20,563 nucleotides of DNA from DATEMK01 sp039914625 (GTDB taxonomy: Bacteria; Bacteroidota; Bacteroidia; AKYH767-A; OLB10), in NCBI GenBank assembly GCA_039914625.1, contig JBDSOU010000093.1, positions 1-20,563 of the forward strand, read 5' to 3'. The position numbers and the translations under genes were made by a program. Below the pieces are notes generated by a model. The model was given only the letters and a program-made list of their open reading frames with translations. It was not told the DNA's origin and made no database searches. Shown one piece after another: positions 14,101 to 20,563 of the stretch (position 1 is the first letter of the stretch; each line of letters starts with the position of its first letter).

Positions 14101-16323
14101 AAAAACATATCCTACATTTGGGGAAGCTATAAAGCCAATGGCGCCTTTGTTTGAAATTAAAACAAACTGCTCGCTTGCCTGTTTTTCTATTGTATGAATA
14201 TCTCCTATGTAACAGGAATTAGCTATAATAACAGGATAACGCCCGGGGTTATTATAATTTCCAGGAACATCGGTAGTAATATCAAACGAAGAGCCTGCGG
14301 CATGTGAAAAAAAAGTCATTATAGTAACTCCCGTATCAATAAGGTTTTGTAAAAAGGCGCTTTGATTTGCCTGAATGGGATCCGTAGATGTTTTAAAAAA
14401 AGATGTAACATGTCCTGCAAAAAGAGTGTCCTCAATAATTTTTTTGTATTCGTTAAGATGGTTTGCAATTCCGAGTTGCTCATTATAATCAGATCCACCG
14501 CCAAAATGCAATACTTGTTTCATCCACGGTTGTGGAGGTTTTGTCAGCAAGTCATCATGGTCTTTTATTTTTTGAAGATAATCACTTACATCCTGCGGAT
14601 TCCATGCCGGCAAGCGACCGGTAGCAAATGCAGGGCGGAAAATAGAATCAGCGGCAGGATCATAGCGGGAAGTAAGCATCATATCGGATGGCGGTTCGCC
14701 ATACGTAGGAACCATACTGAGTGAAGTATATAATGCTTTACTAGGACCAGGACAATTCGGATTAGCCAGACACGCTCTTTCCAAATCAGGATGAGTAGAT
14801 TTTCCAATGAGAAAAAGATATCGTGTCTGTGCAGGATCAACCGAAAAAGTATCAAGAGCAAATTTGCAGAAATTACGAATTGAAAGCGGGTCTTTATTTA
14901 TTCCGTAAGCGAATTGATCATAGAGTTCATTAACATCTGCGAGCAAAACTTTGTAAGCACCTCCTGCAATAGAATTTCTGTAGTTTTTATAATCTACTGA
15001 TGTTGTCCACAAGCTATTATGTGTAACTATTAAGAAATCATATTCAGGTAAATTTCCACTGTTGAACATATAATTGGTGAACTTTGCAAAATCAAGCGGA
15101 TCAGCAGAATGATTAGTAACAGGAGCAATAGAATGCCCGGTTGTAAGAGTTGCACCATCGGTTGTAAGAACACATTCTTTATCACTCTGAAAGGTAGGAG
15201 CAAGCGTTTGATAGGAGTTACCGCTTCCATCTACATTTACTTTCCGGATCGTATCGTTGCTGAAAACATACAACCAGTGTGCAGTAGGTGATGGAGGGAA
15301 ATTAAAAATATCAAGCCTTGTTTTATTTAATGATGCATCTGCTTTTACAGTAAATTTTTGAAATACCGCAGGCTCATTCACAAAATCCAATGTGTGCGGA
15401 TAAATAATTCTGATATATGGAATTGTATTAAGTTCATTTAACCCTGGCGTAGTATTGGTAAATTGAAATGTGGCGTTGCCTGAAGACAAAGAATTAGCTG
15501 CGAGATCAGCATCAAAACGATTAACTGCAAGTCCATAATAAGAAAAAGATTGACTCGTGCCGTTTACATTTATTGTCCAGTTTCGCCAGCTGCCATCGTT
15601 ATTTTTACCCATTAAAATTGTGGTAGCGTGAGGCAGCGGAGCGAGCGGATAATTTGAAGGATTAGGAGTTGGTAAAATTAAACTTTGACTTCCCCCTGCG
15701 CCAAAAAAAGCTTTTGTAAAACCTTCTCCGTTGGTATAAGAAGCATCATTGTGCTGGGTTCCTGCATAATCAGCAGCATCACAATATTCATCATGATAGT
15801 CAATCCAGGCATCTTTAATAATATAATTTGCGAGAGGATAATTGGGAAAACTCGTATCAATGTCCAAAATCATTCTTTTTCCAACCGGGTTGGCAGCGTA
15901 GGTGAAAAAATAAGCTGCTGTATCGTTGAACAGACTGTAAAAAGGATTCAACTGAAATTGTGCGCTATCATAAAGTTGTGTATCGTAGCTGCCGTCATTT
16001 GGTTTTGCATAAAACTCAATATAATCTGTGGTGTTAAAGACATTATCTGATTCATCAAAGACATAAATACTTTGTTCTACTCCTTTATGAAAAATCTGGA
16101 ATCGTTTTGGATTCACATTATTTGTAACAATATCAGGTAAATTTTGTATGATGTCATTGTATGAAAGGCGGTGAATACCTTCCCGCCAGACTTGTATTTT
16201 CAGGTACTGCTGCGAAGAATAAGGAGAGGCTATTGAAAAAGGAATCCATTCATTGCCGTGTAACTGACAAAACGCTGTTGTTGTAAAAAATACAAAGGAA
16301 AGTAAAGTGTAAATTTTTTTCAT
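11128..16323 (-). CDS. Large C25 (gingipain/PorU-type) cysteine peptidase with T9SS sorting domain
   Basis: A 1731-residue secreted protein. Order: signal peptide (1-19, ending TTTAFCQ); a beta-rich N-terminal region (about 25-400) like the PorU/gingipain pro-region; a C25 peptidase domain (about 425-800) with candidate catalytic His674 (MTFFSHAAGSSFD) and Cys704 (VIIANSCYIGDI); a CARDB-like domain (about 805-920, ending IDELNENNNSANEV); an FN3-like domain (about 930-1025); a Cys-containing ILEI/PANDER-like segment (about 1040-1250); a second CARDB-like domain (about 1380-1480); an Ig-like region; and a C-terminal sorting domain (about 1620-1700, NYPNPFSTSTKF to AWDGKDEFGDKLANGIYLYR). PorU is the T9SS sortase that removes sorting domains and attaches cargo to A-LPS; this protein is longer than typical PorU (about 1100-1300) and fits the putative PorU2 group or a secreted protease better. 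It begins 9 nt below the porV-like gene. Confidence 0.88.
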   Translation of the reverse strand: MKKIYTLLSFVFFTTTAFCQLHGNEWIPFSIASPYSSQQYLKIQVWREGIHRLSYNDIIQNLPDIVTNNVNPKRFQIFHKGVEQSIYVFDESDNVFNTTDYIEFYAKPNDGSYDTQLYDSAQFQLNPFYSLFNDTAAYFFTYAANPVGKRMILDIDTSFPNYPLANYIIKDAWIDYHDEYCDAADYAGTQHNDASYTNGEGFTKAFFGAGGSQSLILPTPNPSNYPLAPLPHATTILMGKNNDGSWRNWTINVNGTSQSFSYYGLAVNRFDADLAANSLSSGNATFQFTNTTPGLNELNTIPYIRIIYPHTLDFVNEPAVFQKFTVKADASLNKTRLDIFNFPPSPTAHWLYVFSNDTIRKVNVDGSGNSYQTLAPTFQSDKECVLTTDGATLTTGHSIAPVTNHSADPLDFAKFTNYMFNSGNLPEYDFLIVTHNSLWTTSVDYKNYRNSIAGGAYKVLLADVNELYDQFAYGINKDPLSIRNFCKFALDTFSVDPAQTRYLFLIGKSTHPDLERACLANPNCPGPSKALYTSLSMVPTYGEPPSDMMLTSRYDPAADSIFRPAFATGRLPAWNPQDVSDYLQKIKDHDDLLTKPPQPWMKQVLHFGGGSDYNEQLGIANHLNEYKKIIEDTLFAGHVTSFFKTSTDPIQANQSAFLQNLIDTGVTIMTFFSHAAGSSFDITTDVPGNYNNPGRYPVIIANSCYIGDIHTIEKQASEQFVLISNKGAIGFIASPNVGYVFEQPVYTIPFYKNIAYYDYGKSIGKCMKDAIDSTINLAPSNRKSITMGMTLNGDPSLRFYNFDKPDLVVTPPGVFFTPANVTTELSSFKINVVVRNIGRSIGKDYYLRVTRKYPDGGTNRIFDTLIKTMPFIDTISIDIPMDFARASGLNKFDVMADASQPQLIDELNENNNSANEVPLMITSSDITPVYPFKYAIIPNPTVKLKASTANLFAPLTTYRFEIDTADRFTSISKKTIDISSVGGIVSWHLTDPLIANRVYYWRVANKAVLTDTVHYHWKESSFIYIPGKTGWSQAHYSQFKEDQFRNVVYTNNMQPADTTFKFVKIASTILCHASYTPDQLGGHPVDYYINNLLQASGGCAYNQFNLAILDSLTLEPWRADLTKHDLYNINKFDPASQSCPIVPNCCSGYAPAYFLYPSWGDSTNFSRYTDSLSMAITNKVPDGNYILLYLLGGSRRSGWHPNLDAVFSSLAPSQVPNPADYQPFIYFTKKGSGIATILYVDSINNRDITFDTIIGGNWDKGFITSVTIGPATHWSELHWGQHSLETSTTYDSIDVSVIGIDTLQHETTLIANLPKSIPDSVLSSIVDAHIYPYLKLQAYVQDTVSTNPPQLDRWQIYYDEVPEAALAPNKWFQPNPFTATVEEGAQISLEMAVENISSRNFTDSMLVDFYVYDKNHVRTNISSPRYKKLLVDSTIIAKVSFDSKNFTGLNSLWIEANPHNDQPEQYHFNNLAELLFNVNRDITNPILDVTFDGQHILDGDIVSAKPFIFIKVKDENKFVAMNDTSKFPVKIIDPDGKVSRVYFETAPNISTDPNKLKWTPATLDGSSKPDNSFKIEYSPAFLVDGVYQLEVQGSDEAGNYSGAYAYRISFEVINRSTITDFINYPNPFSTSTKFVFTLTGSEIPTYLKIQIMTVSGKIVREITQSEIGSIHIGRNMTEYAWDGKDEFGDKLANGIYLYRVITQLNGQTIEHRQTDADHFFKKGWGKMCLIR

Positions 16324-16332
16324 CTGGTACTA

Positions 16333-17433
16333 TTATTTAGTTTGCTGTTCAGGCGGAATATTTTTCTTAATCTTGAAAATGCTCAGACGCAAGGAAAAGA
16401 AATTTGAATAGATCTGATCATTCGTATTTCCAAAATTTGTTAATGCATAATCAATGGTCACATTTTTTATTTTCAGACCGACACCCATACTCGGGAGAAA
16501 AGTGGTTGAATTACTGCCGTCAATATCTTTTACGGTTTGAATATTTCCGATCCCGGTTCTGAGAAAAATAAAATCAGAATAACCAAACTCTAACCCGATG
16601 TGCGGATCAATGCTGATCGGATCGCTTTTAATCAACACATTTCTTTTTCCGTCAAACGTTACATCAAAATTAACTTCCGGCTGCAATGAAATTTTTTTTG
16701 AAAGAGGAGTAATATAAGCGACACCGAGAATTAATCTTGGCAAAGTAATTTCCAAACCATTTTCCGGAATTTCATTTCCTGTCTGCGTAAATACTGTTTC
16801 CAATTCATCCGTATTAAAAGTCCATGCATTAAATGTAGAAGTAATGTCCTTTGCGAATGCTCCGAATTTCCATTTGTCTTTTTCATATTGGGCACCCGCG
16901 TCTAATCCAAAGCCCCAGGCGCTTGCAAAAGACCCTAACTTCCGATGCACCACTTTAAAATTTCCTCCATAACGTAATCCCGCTATGGAAGTTTTTTTAG
17001 AGTACGAAAACAAAAAAGCATAATCTGCAGCTGAAAATGATTTTAAACGGTCGTAATTTATTTGACCATCAGCATCAATAAGGTCTGTGGAGTCAATGAT
17101 ATCATCAATGGCAAAACGAATGACGGACAATCCGACAGTACGTGTTTCATCTATTGGAGCTGCAATAGCGCCATAATCATATTTGCCGATGCCGGCAAAA
17201 TATTCGGAATGCATAAGCGCAAGCTGAATATCGCCTTTTGTAAGACACAACCCAGCGGGGTTCCAGAAACCAGAAGTGACATCATTCACTGTTGCCACCT
17301 GCACACCTGCCATACCAAGTGCACGTGCACCTACACCGATGGAAAGAAAATCATTGCTGTACTTGGGAGCCTGGGCAAATACGAAATTCGTAATTCCAAT
17401 AAGAAACGAAGCGAAAATAATTTTTTTGAACAT
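16333..17433 (-). CDS. porV: PorV/PorQ family outer-membrane protein
   Basis: A 366-residue protein with a clear signal peptide (MFKKIIFASFLIGITNFVFA, cleavage before QAPKY) and an outer-membrane beta-barrel of the PorV/FadL-like type. Hallmarks are FLSIGVGARALGMAGVQVAT and FWNPAGL early on, AADYAFLFSYSKKT, the GGNFKVVHRKLG strand, FGAFAKDITSTFNAW and LPSMGVGLKIKNVTIDYALT near the end. In P. gingivalis PorV shuttles T9SS cargo from the translocon SprA to the PorU sortase on the cell surface. Here the gene is 9 nt upstream of the C25 protein, which supports a functional pair. I chose the ATG at 17433; an in-frame ATG at 17484 would put 17 extra residues before the signal peptide. PorQ or an uncharacterised PorV paralogue is possible, so the symbol is by family. 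Confidence 0.85.
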   Translation of the reverse strand: MFKKIIFASFLIGITNFVFAQAPKYSNDFLSIGVGARALGMAGVQVATVNDVTSGFWNPAGLCLTKGDIQLALMHSEYFAGIGKYDYGAIAAPIDETRTVGLSVIRFAIDDIIDSTDLIDADGQINYDRLKSFSAADYAFLFSYSKKTSIAGLRYGGNFKVVHRKLGSFASAWGFGLDAGAQYEKDKWKFGAFAKDITSTFNAWTFNTDELETVFTQTGNEIPENGLEITLPRLILGVAYITPLSKKISLQPEVNFDVTFDGKRNVLIKSDPISIDPHIGLEFGYSDFIFLRTGIGNIQTVKDIDGSNSTTFLPSMGVGLKIKNVTIDYALTNFGNTNDQIYSNFFSLRLSIFKIKKNIPPEQQTK

Positions 17434-17553
17434 ATGTTTTTGGTATAAGGATTTGCTGAAGTCCTTTAACGAATTTCCGACCATTAAATTACAATTTTAT
17501 CTTTAAACATTAAAAAAGATTTATACTCATTTTCAAAGGAAAAGTTCACATCT

Positions 17554-17561
17554 CAAAATTA
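17554..17561 (-). promoter_or_regulatory. Weak candidate promoter box TAATTTTG upstream of porV-like gene
   Basis: Minus-strand TAATTTTG matches TAnnTTTG. A TTTTTG is 15 nt upstream, shorter than usual spacing. The box is 120 nt from the chosen ATG at 17433, giving a long leader. It would serve the porV - C25 peptidase transcript, perhaps reading into the GT-C-like gene and lnt. Confidence 0.3.
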
Positions 17562-17630
17562 ATAATTTATTAATACCAAAAACTCATGCTTTTGTATGAT
17601 TTTTCAGTTCCGTTTTTTGGACTTATTAAC

Positions 17631-17638
17631 TACTTTTG
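17631..17638 (+). promoter_or_regulatory. Candidate pssA promoter, -7 box TACTTTTG
   Basis: TACTTTTG matches the -7 consensus TAnnTTTG and ends 16 nt before an in-frame GTG at 17655. It lies downstream of the ATG at 17586, so if it is real the ATG cannot be the start used from this promoter. No well-spaced TTG is seen at -33. Confidence 0.42.
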
Positions 17639-17654
17639 TAAACTAAAGTTCAAG

Positions 17655-18419
17655 GTGTTTACCGATAAAAATATCCCCAATTTATTTACCTGCCTCAATT
17701 TACTATGCGGCTGCATCGCTATTGTGTGTGTGTTTCATGGAAATTTAATTCTGCTGGTTACAATGATTTTTCTTGCATCCATGTTCGATTTCCTGGATGG
17801 ATTAATAGCCCGAAGCCTGAATGCATATTCAGAAATAGGAAAACAACTTGACTCTCTTGCTGACATGGTAACTTTTGGAGTTGTACCGGGAATGATACTT
17901 TTTCAAATTATGATCAACCGTAATCCCGAGGATGATGTATTAAATGGTTGGTTTTTCGGATTATTAAAATATTTCCCATTCATTGTTACAGTTTTTGCTG
18001 CTTTTAGACTGGCAAAATTTAATCTTGATACAAAACAGGGAAATTCTTTTATCGGTTTACCAAGTCCGGCAATGGGAATTTTAGTAACATCGTTTCCGCT
18101 TATAATTAATTCCAAGTCACTATTTAATCCGCTCATTATTAAAAATGATCATTGGAATCTTGCACCGTTTATTTCAAACCAGCTTTTTATAATTTCCATC
18201 AGCATTATTTTATCGGTTCTCATGGTTTCAAAAATTAAGTTGTTTGCTTTAAAATTTAAATCCCTGAAATGGAATGACAATAAAATCCAATTTATTTTTT
18301 TGATTGCTTCTGTAATATTATTTTCAATTTTTTTGTTCCCATCAATTCCGATGATTATTTTTTTATACATAATTTTGTCTGTGATAAATAATTCCATGTT
18401 GAACCGCCTATCTGCCTGA
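17655..18419 (+). CDS. pssA: CDP-alcohol phosphatidyltransferase, probably phosphatidylserine synthase
   Basis: This integral membrane enzyme joins a CDP-activated lipid to an alcohol; for PssA this is CDP-diacylglycerol plus serine, the first step to phosphatidylethanolamine. The complete family motif D-x2-D-G-x2-A-R-x8-G-x3-D-x3-D is at residues 45-70 (D45, D48, G49, A52, R53, G62, D66, D70). IPNLFTCLNLLCGCIAI before it is typical of PssA rather than PgsA. About seven to eight helices follow in 254 residues, with GLPSPAMGILVTSFPLI, another PssA-like stretch. Start: an ATG at 17586 would add 23 residues (MLLYDFSVPFFGLINYFCK) that do not look like the family, and a promoter box lies inside them, so I prefer the GTG at 17655, whose product starts MFTDKNIPNLFT. 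purS follows 2 nt after the stop. Confidence 0.85.
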   Translation: MFTDKNIPNLFTCLNLLCGCIAIVCVFHGNLILLVTMIFLASMFDFLDGLIARSLNAYSEIGKQLDSLADMVTFGVVPGMILFQIMINRNPEDDVLNGWFFGLLKYFPFIVTVFAAFRLAKFNLDTKQGNSFIGLPSPAMGILVTSFPLIINSKSLFNPLIIKNDHWNLAPFISNQLFIISISIILSVLMVSKIKLFALKFKSLKWNDNKIQFIFLIASVILFSIFLFPSIPMIIFLYIILSVINNSMLNRLSA

Positions 18420-18421
18420 CT

Positions 18422-18676
18422 ATGAAATTTTCTGCAAATATTACTGTAATGCCCCTTAAAGCGCTGCTCGATCCGCAAGGTAAAGCTGTAACGGGCAGCA
18501 TGAAAAATCTTGATCTTCCTGAAATTGATAATGTGCGTATCGGAAAACATATTACCCTTGAAGTAGAAGCTTCTTCAAAAGAAATGGCAAGCGAAAAAGT
18601 AGATGCAGCTTGTAAAAAGCTTTTAGCAAATCCAATTATGGAAACGTATGAGTTTGCTTTGAATCAACTCTCATAA
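18422..18676 (+). CDS. purS: Phosphoribosylformylglycinamidine synthase subunit PurS
   Basis: An 84-residue protein matching PurS in length and conserved blocks: MKFSANITVMPLKALLDPQG at the start, LDPQGKAV (16-23), VRIGKHITLEVEA (38-50) and KKLLANPIMETYEF (65-78). PurS dimers form a bridge with PurQ (glutaminase) and the small PurL in the FGAM synthetase complex, the fourth step of purine synthesis. Its partners are not in this window. It is 2 nt behind pssA, so the two are almost surely co-transcribed although the functions differ. Having PurS implies the organism uses the three-subunit PurLQS enzyme rather than the large single-chain PurL (inference). A weak hairpin covers its 3' end. Confidence 0.9.
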   Translation: MKFSANITVMPLKALLDPQGKAVTGSMKNLDLPEIDNVRIGKHITLEVEASSKEMASEKVDAACKKLLANPIMETYEFALNQLS

Positions 18677-18688
18677 TGATTCAGTTTT
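18660..18688 (+). terminator. Weak terminator candidate after purS
   Basis: TGAATCA (18660-18666) and TGATTCA (18677-18683) form a 7-bp stem with a 10-nt loop, followed by GTTTT. It overlaps the purS stop codon and lies just before the convergent lptB stop. The stem is short and AT-rich, so support is modest. Confidence 0.35.
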
Positions 18689-18701
18689 AAGAGACAATAC
18701 C

Positions 18702-19457
18702 CTAATTTCTCAATTCAAAATTCTGACCGAGATAAACTCGTCTCACCTGTTCATCATCTGATAATTCGCGTGCTGTTCCGGCTTTAAGAATTTTTCCTTC
18801 ATGAAGCAAATAAGCACGGTCAGCTATTCCTAACGTTTCATGCACATTGTGATCGGTGATCAGTATTCCGATATTTTTTTGCTTCAGCTTTCTTACAATG
18901 GCTTGAATATCCTCCACTGCAATGGGATCCACTCCTGCAAAAGGTTCATCAAGTAAAATAAATTTTGGATCCACAGCAAGGGCGCGGGCAATTTCTGTTC
19001 TTCTTCTTTCACCTCCCGATAAAAGATCGCCACGACTTTTTCTTACTTTCTGCAATCCGAATTCATCAAGGAGCGCTTCTAATTTATCCTGCTGTTCCTG
19101 TTTAGAAAGTGTTGTACTCTTATTGGATTCTCCGTTATGTTTTTTCATTTCCAGAACCGCTTTAATATTATCTTCAACACTCAGTTTTCTGAACACGGAG
19201 GCCTCCTGGGCAAGATACCCTATGCCTTTTTGCGCACGTTTGTACATTGGTACTTTGGTAATATCGCTGTCATCCAGAAAAATAGACCCTTCCACAGGGC
19301 GGATTAAACCTACAATCATATAAAAAGTGGTGGTTTTGCCGGCTCCGTTTGGTCCGAGCAACCCCACTATTTCCCCCTGATCTACATGAACAGAAACGTG
19401 ATCAACAACAGTTCGTTTCTTATAAATCTTAACTAAATTTTCGGAACGTAAACGCAT
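18702..19457 (-). CDS. lptB: LPS export ABC transporter ATP-binding protein LptB
   Basis: LptB is the cytoplasmic ATPase of LptB2FG, which pulls lipopolysaccharide out of the inner membrane toward LptC-A-D. The 251-residue product has Walker A GPNGAGKTT (35-43), Q-loop Gln84 in GIGYLAQEASVFRKLSV (an LptB-specific stretch), signature LSGGERRRTEIARALA (146-161), Walker B FILLDEPFAGVDP (167-178) and switch His203 in ITDHNVHETLGIADRAYLLH. An insert of Lys/Ser/Gln-rich residues at about 104-122 is longer than in E. coli LptB. LivG/LivF-type amino-acid transporters are related, but the Q-loop region and the DHNVHET motif favour LptB. Start at the ATG at 19457. The gene is convergent with purS and follows the DUF5686 gene after about 98 nt; no lptC, lptA or permease gene is adjacent. 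Confidence 0.95.
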   Translation of the reverse strand: MRLRSENLVKIYKKRTVVDHVSVHVDQGEIVGLLGPNGAGKTTTFYMIVGLIRPVEGSIFLDDSDITKVPMYKRAQKGIGYLAQEASVFRKLSVEDNIKAVLEMKKHNGESNKSTTLSKQEQQDKLEALLDEFGLQKVRKSRGDLLSGGERRRTEIARALAVDPKFILLDEPFAGVDPIAVEDIQAIVRKLKQKNIGILITDHNVHETLGIADRAYLLHEGKILKAGTARELSDDEQVRRVYLGQNFELRN

Positions 19458-19493
19458 GGAAGGATGTACGATTTTAGATTTTTAGATTTGAGT

Positions 19494-19535
19494 TCAGGTT
19501 TCAAAGTTAAGCAAACCTTGACCTTTGAATCCTGA
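19494..19535. repeat. Imperfect inverted repeat upstream of lptB
   Basis: TCAGGTTTCAAAG (19494-19506) and CTTTGAATCCTGA (19523-19535) pair at 12 of 13 positions around a 16-nt loop. No T-run follows on either strand, so it is not a typical terminator. The left arm overlaps the candidate lptB -7 box. The words resemble the TTTAAAG repeat at 740-763. Confidence 0.5.
19502..19509 (-). promoter_or_regulatory. Candidate lptB promoter, -7 box TAACTTTG
   Basis: Minus-strand TAACTTTG fits TAnnTTTG and ends 44 nt before the lptB ATG. No convincing -33 TTG is present, and the box sits inside an inverted repeat, which weakens the call. Confidence 0.35.
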
Positions 19536-19555
19536 TAATTTAGATTTTCGTTTTA

Positions 19556-20563
19556 TCAGAACAACAACTGCATACTTACGCGAATACCTAAATGGGATGC
19601 GTCAGGAATATCAAGATAGGTTAAACGCCAAAGCGCATCAATTCGTATCAGCTTTAAAATATTTTCAAGACCTACACCGGTTTCCACATAAGGTGTGCTG
19701 CGGATGTTTGAAACAATTGAAGGATCAGTTAAAATCTCTTTATTCTCCTGTGAAAGATGTCCAAATAAAATTCTTATAGAAACAATTTCGCGCCAGTCCA
19801 GTTTTCTTATTAAGGGAATTTTACGAAAAGCGAAACCGTCAAAATGATGTTCAGCGCACAAACTTGCATACCGGTCAGAAATAAATTCATAATGATTCAT
19901 TAGGTTGAATGCTGTATAATCAAAAGCATAGGATTCATTTCCACGATGGACATACAACAGCGGATAAGGAATAGTGCCGAAAACATTTCCTGCTTCAATT
20001 GCATAAGTCATATGTCCGTAAGGAAACAGCTTTAGTTTATCTGATAACCTTAATGCAACTTTAAAATAATTGAATTCTCCATCCCAAAAATTTTTCAGTC
20101 CCTTTATTAAGTTCAGTTGAAAAACAGGGAGATCAGAACCCAATGAATAGCGTTTATATTTTTTCTCAATAAATTTTTCTCCGGAAGAATATCTCGCACC
20201 GAGCCAAATTTCCGAAGTATTCAAATCTTCGTTAGTTTCTGTCCGGGTGTCATTTGAATAATATTCGAAGTTGAGATTTCCTACAGAGGAATAATGATTT
20301 TTGAGATATTGCAAACGGAAGGACAATCCAAAGCTGTAAATTGCATCATAATAATATTTTTGTGATTCTACTTTGCACAATTTGTCAGACGGATTTCGCT
20401 TAAAAAGAGTCACAATCCACCCCTCGTCTTTAAAATATCCTTCATACAAACCTGGTTGCACAAGATCGTTTTTATATTGAAATCCGATCGCTTTGAAAGG
20501 CTTCCTTTTCAAAGTGTAACGAATGCCTCCCATGTATTTGAATTTTCCATCTTCGGTGCCATA
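19556..20563 (-). CDS. DUF5686-type outer-membrane protein, C-terminal part (5' end beyond window)
   Basis: The frame is open through the right edge (the first visible residues are YGTEDGKFKYMGGIRYTLKR), so the ATG at 20533 is an internal Met, not the start. The visible 335 residues are the C-terminal half of a beta-barrel: repeated amphipathic strands rich in Tyr/Phe (FGLSFRLQYLKNHY, NLNFEYYSND), PYGHMTYAIEAGNVFGTIPY, GLENILKLIRIDALWRLTYL and a final GIRVSMQLLF ending in Phe, the usual signal for BAM insertion. This pattern matches the DUF5686 (carboxypeptidase-regulatory-like) family of Bacteroidota, typically about 800 residues with an N-terminal CarboxypepD_reg-like domain. Function is unknown. 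The TGA at 19556 is followed by an inverted repeat and then lptB on the same strand. Confidence 0.8.
   Translation of the reverse strand, partial: YGTEDGKFKYMGGIRYTLKRKPFKAIGFQYKNDLVQPGLYEGYFKDEGWIVTLFKRNPSDKLCKVESQKYYYDAIYSFGLSFRLQYLKNHYSSVGNLNFEYYSNDTRTETNEDLNTSEIWLGARYSSGEKFIEKKYKRYSLGSDLPVFQLNLIKGLKNFWDGEFNYFKVALRLSDKLKLFPYGHMTYAIEAGNVFGTIPYPLLYVHRGNESYAFDYTAFNLMNHYEFISDRYASLCAEHHFDGFAFRKIPLIRKLDWREIVSIRILFGHLSQENKEILTDPSIVSNIRSTPYVETGVGLENILKLIRIDALWRLTYLDIPDASHLGIRVSMQLLF

Noticed and set aside
12076..16050. Several open frames of 60-121 codons on both strands across the C25 peptidase gene
   Set aside because: They are opposite or shifted frames of a well-supported 5.2-kb coding sequence and show no domain, signal peptide or promoter of their own.
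17434..17484. ATG at 17484 as the porV-like start
   Set aside because: It would place 17 polar residues before a clean signal peptide that starts at the ATG at 17433.
18149..18550. Minus-strand open frame of 133 codons spanning the pssA-purS junction
   Set aside because: It covers two recognised genes on the other strand and has no protein-family signature.
1..20563. CRISPR array, tRNA, rRNA, insertion sequence, integrase, toxin-antitoxin or secondary-metabolite cluster
   Set aside because: No spaced direct repeats, cloverleaf, transposase motifs or matching proteins were seen; gaps between genes are all under about 230 nt.

Overview
The window looks like a stretch of a Bacteroidota chromosome, probably an environmental or Chitinophagales/Sphingobacteriales-like member (inference; no rRNA or marker phylogeny is available). 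Reasons: low GC with AT-rich spacers; a PorV-like protein beside a gingipain-type C25 peptidase that ends in a type IX secretion (T9SS) sorting domain; a DUF5686-type outer-membrane protein; TAnnTTTG promoter boxes of the Bacteroidota sigma factor; and almost no Shine-Dalgarno sequences. I see no tRNA, rRNA, CRISPR array, insertion sequence, phage gene or toxin-antitoxin locus. It reads as ordinary housekeeping and envelope chromosome.

Layout. Left block (1-6614, all minus strand, read right to left): lpd, pabB, tilS and a small PH-like membrane protein are packed with a 5-nt gap, a 17-nt overlap and an ATGA overlap. A strong hairpin terminator follows, then a promoter and a lemA - TPM - TPM cassette; the last TPM gene runs off the left edge. 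Centre: a lone plus-strand GT-C-like membrane glycosyltransferase candidate (6711-8012) is divergent from lpd and convergent with lnt. The minus-strand block from about 17.4 kb to 8.0 kb encodes a PorV-like beta-barrel, a 1731-residue C25 peptidase (PorU/PorU2-like), a second GT-C-like membrane protein and Lnt, apolipoprotein N-acyltransferase. Right block: plus-strand pssA-like CDP-alcohol phosphatidyltransferase and purS, 2 nt apart; then minus-strand lptB and the 3' part of a DUF5686 outer-membrane protein that runs off the right edge.

How the genes fit together. The right two thirds are dominated by envelope biogenesis: phospholipid head-group synthesis (pssA), LPS transport ATPase (lptB), lipoprotein maturation (lnt), two polytopic glycosyltransferase candidates, an outer-membrane DUF5686 protein, and a T9SS-linked protease/PorV pair. 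The left third is metabolic and translational (dihydrolipoyl dehydrogenase, p-aminobenzoate for folate, lysidine in tRNA-Ile) plus the poorly understood LemA/TPM cassette.

The most interesting items are the very large C25 protein with an unusual His motif and an apparent ILEI/PANDER-like insert, its pairing with a PorV-like barrel, several strong RNA hairpins at gene borders (one overlaps a stop codon, one lies inside a 3' coding end upstream of lnt), and a low-complexity repeat that seems to have been absorbed into a signal peptide. I found no convincing wholly new system.
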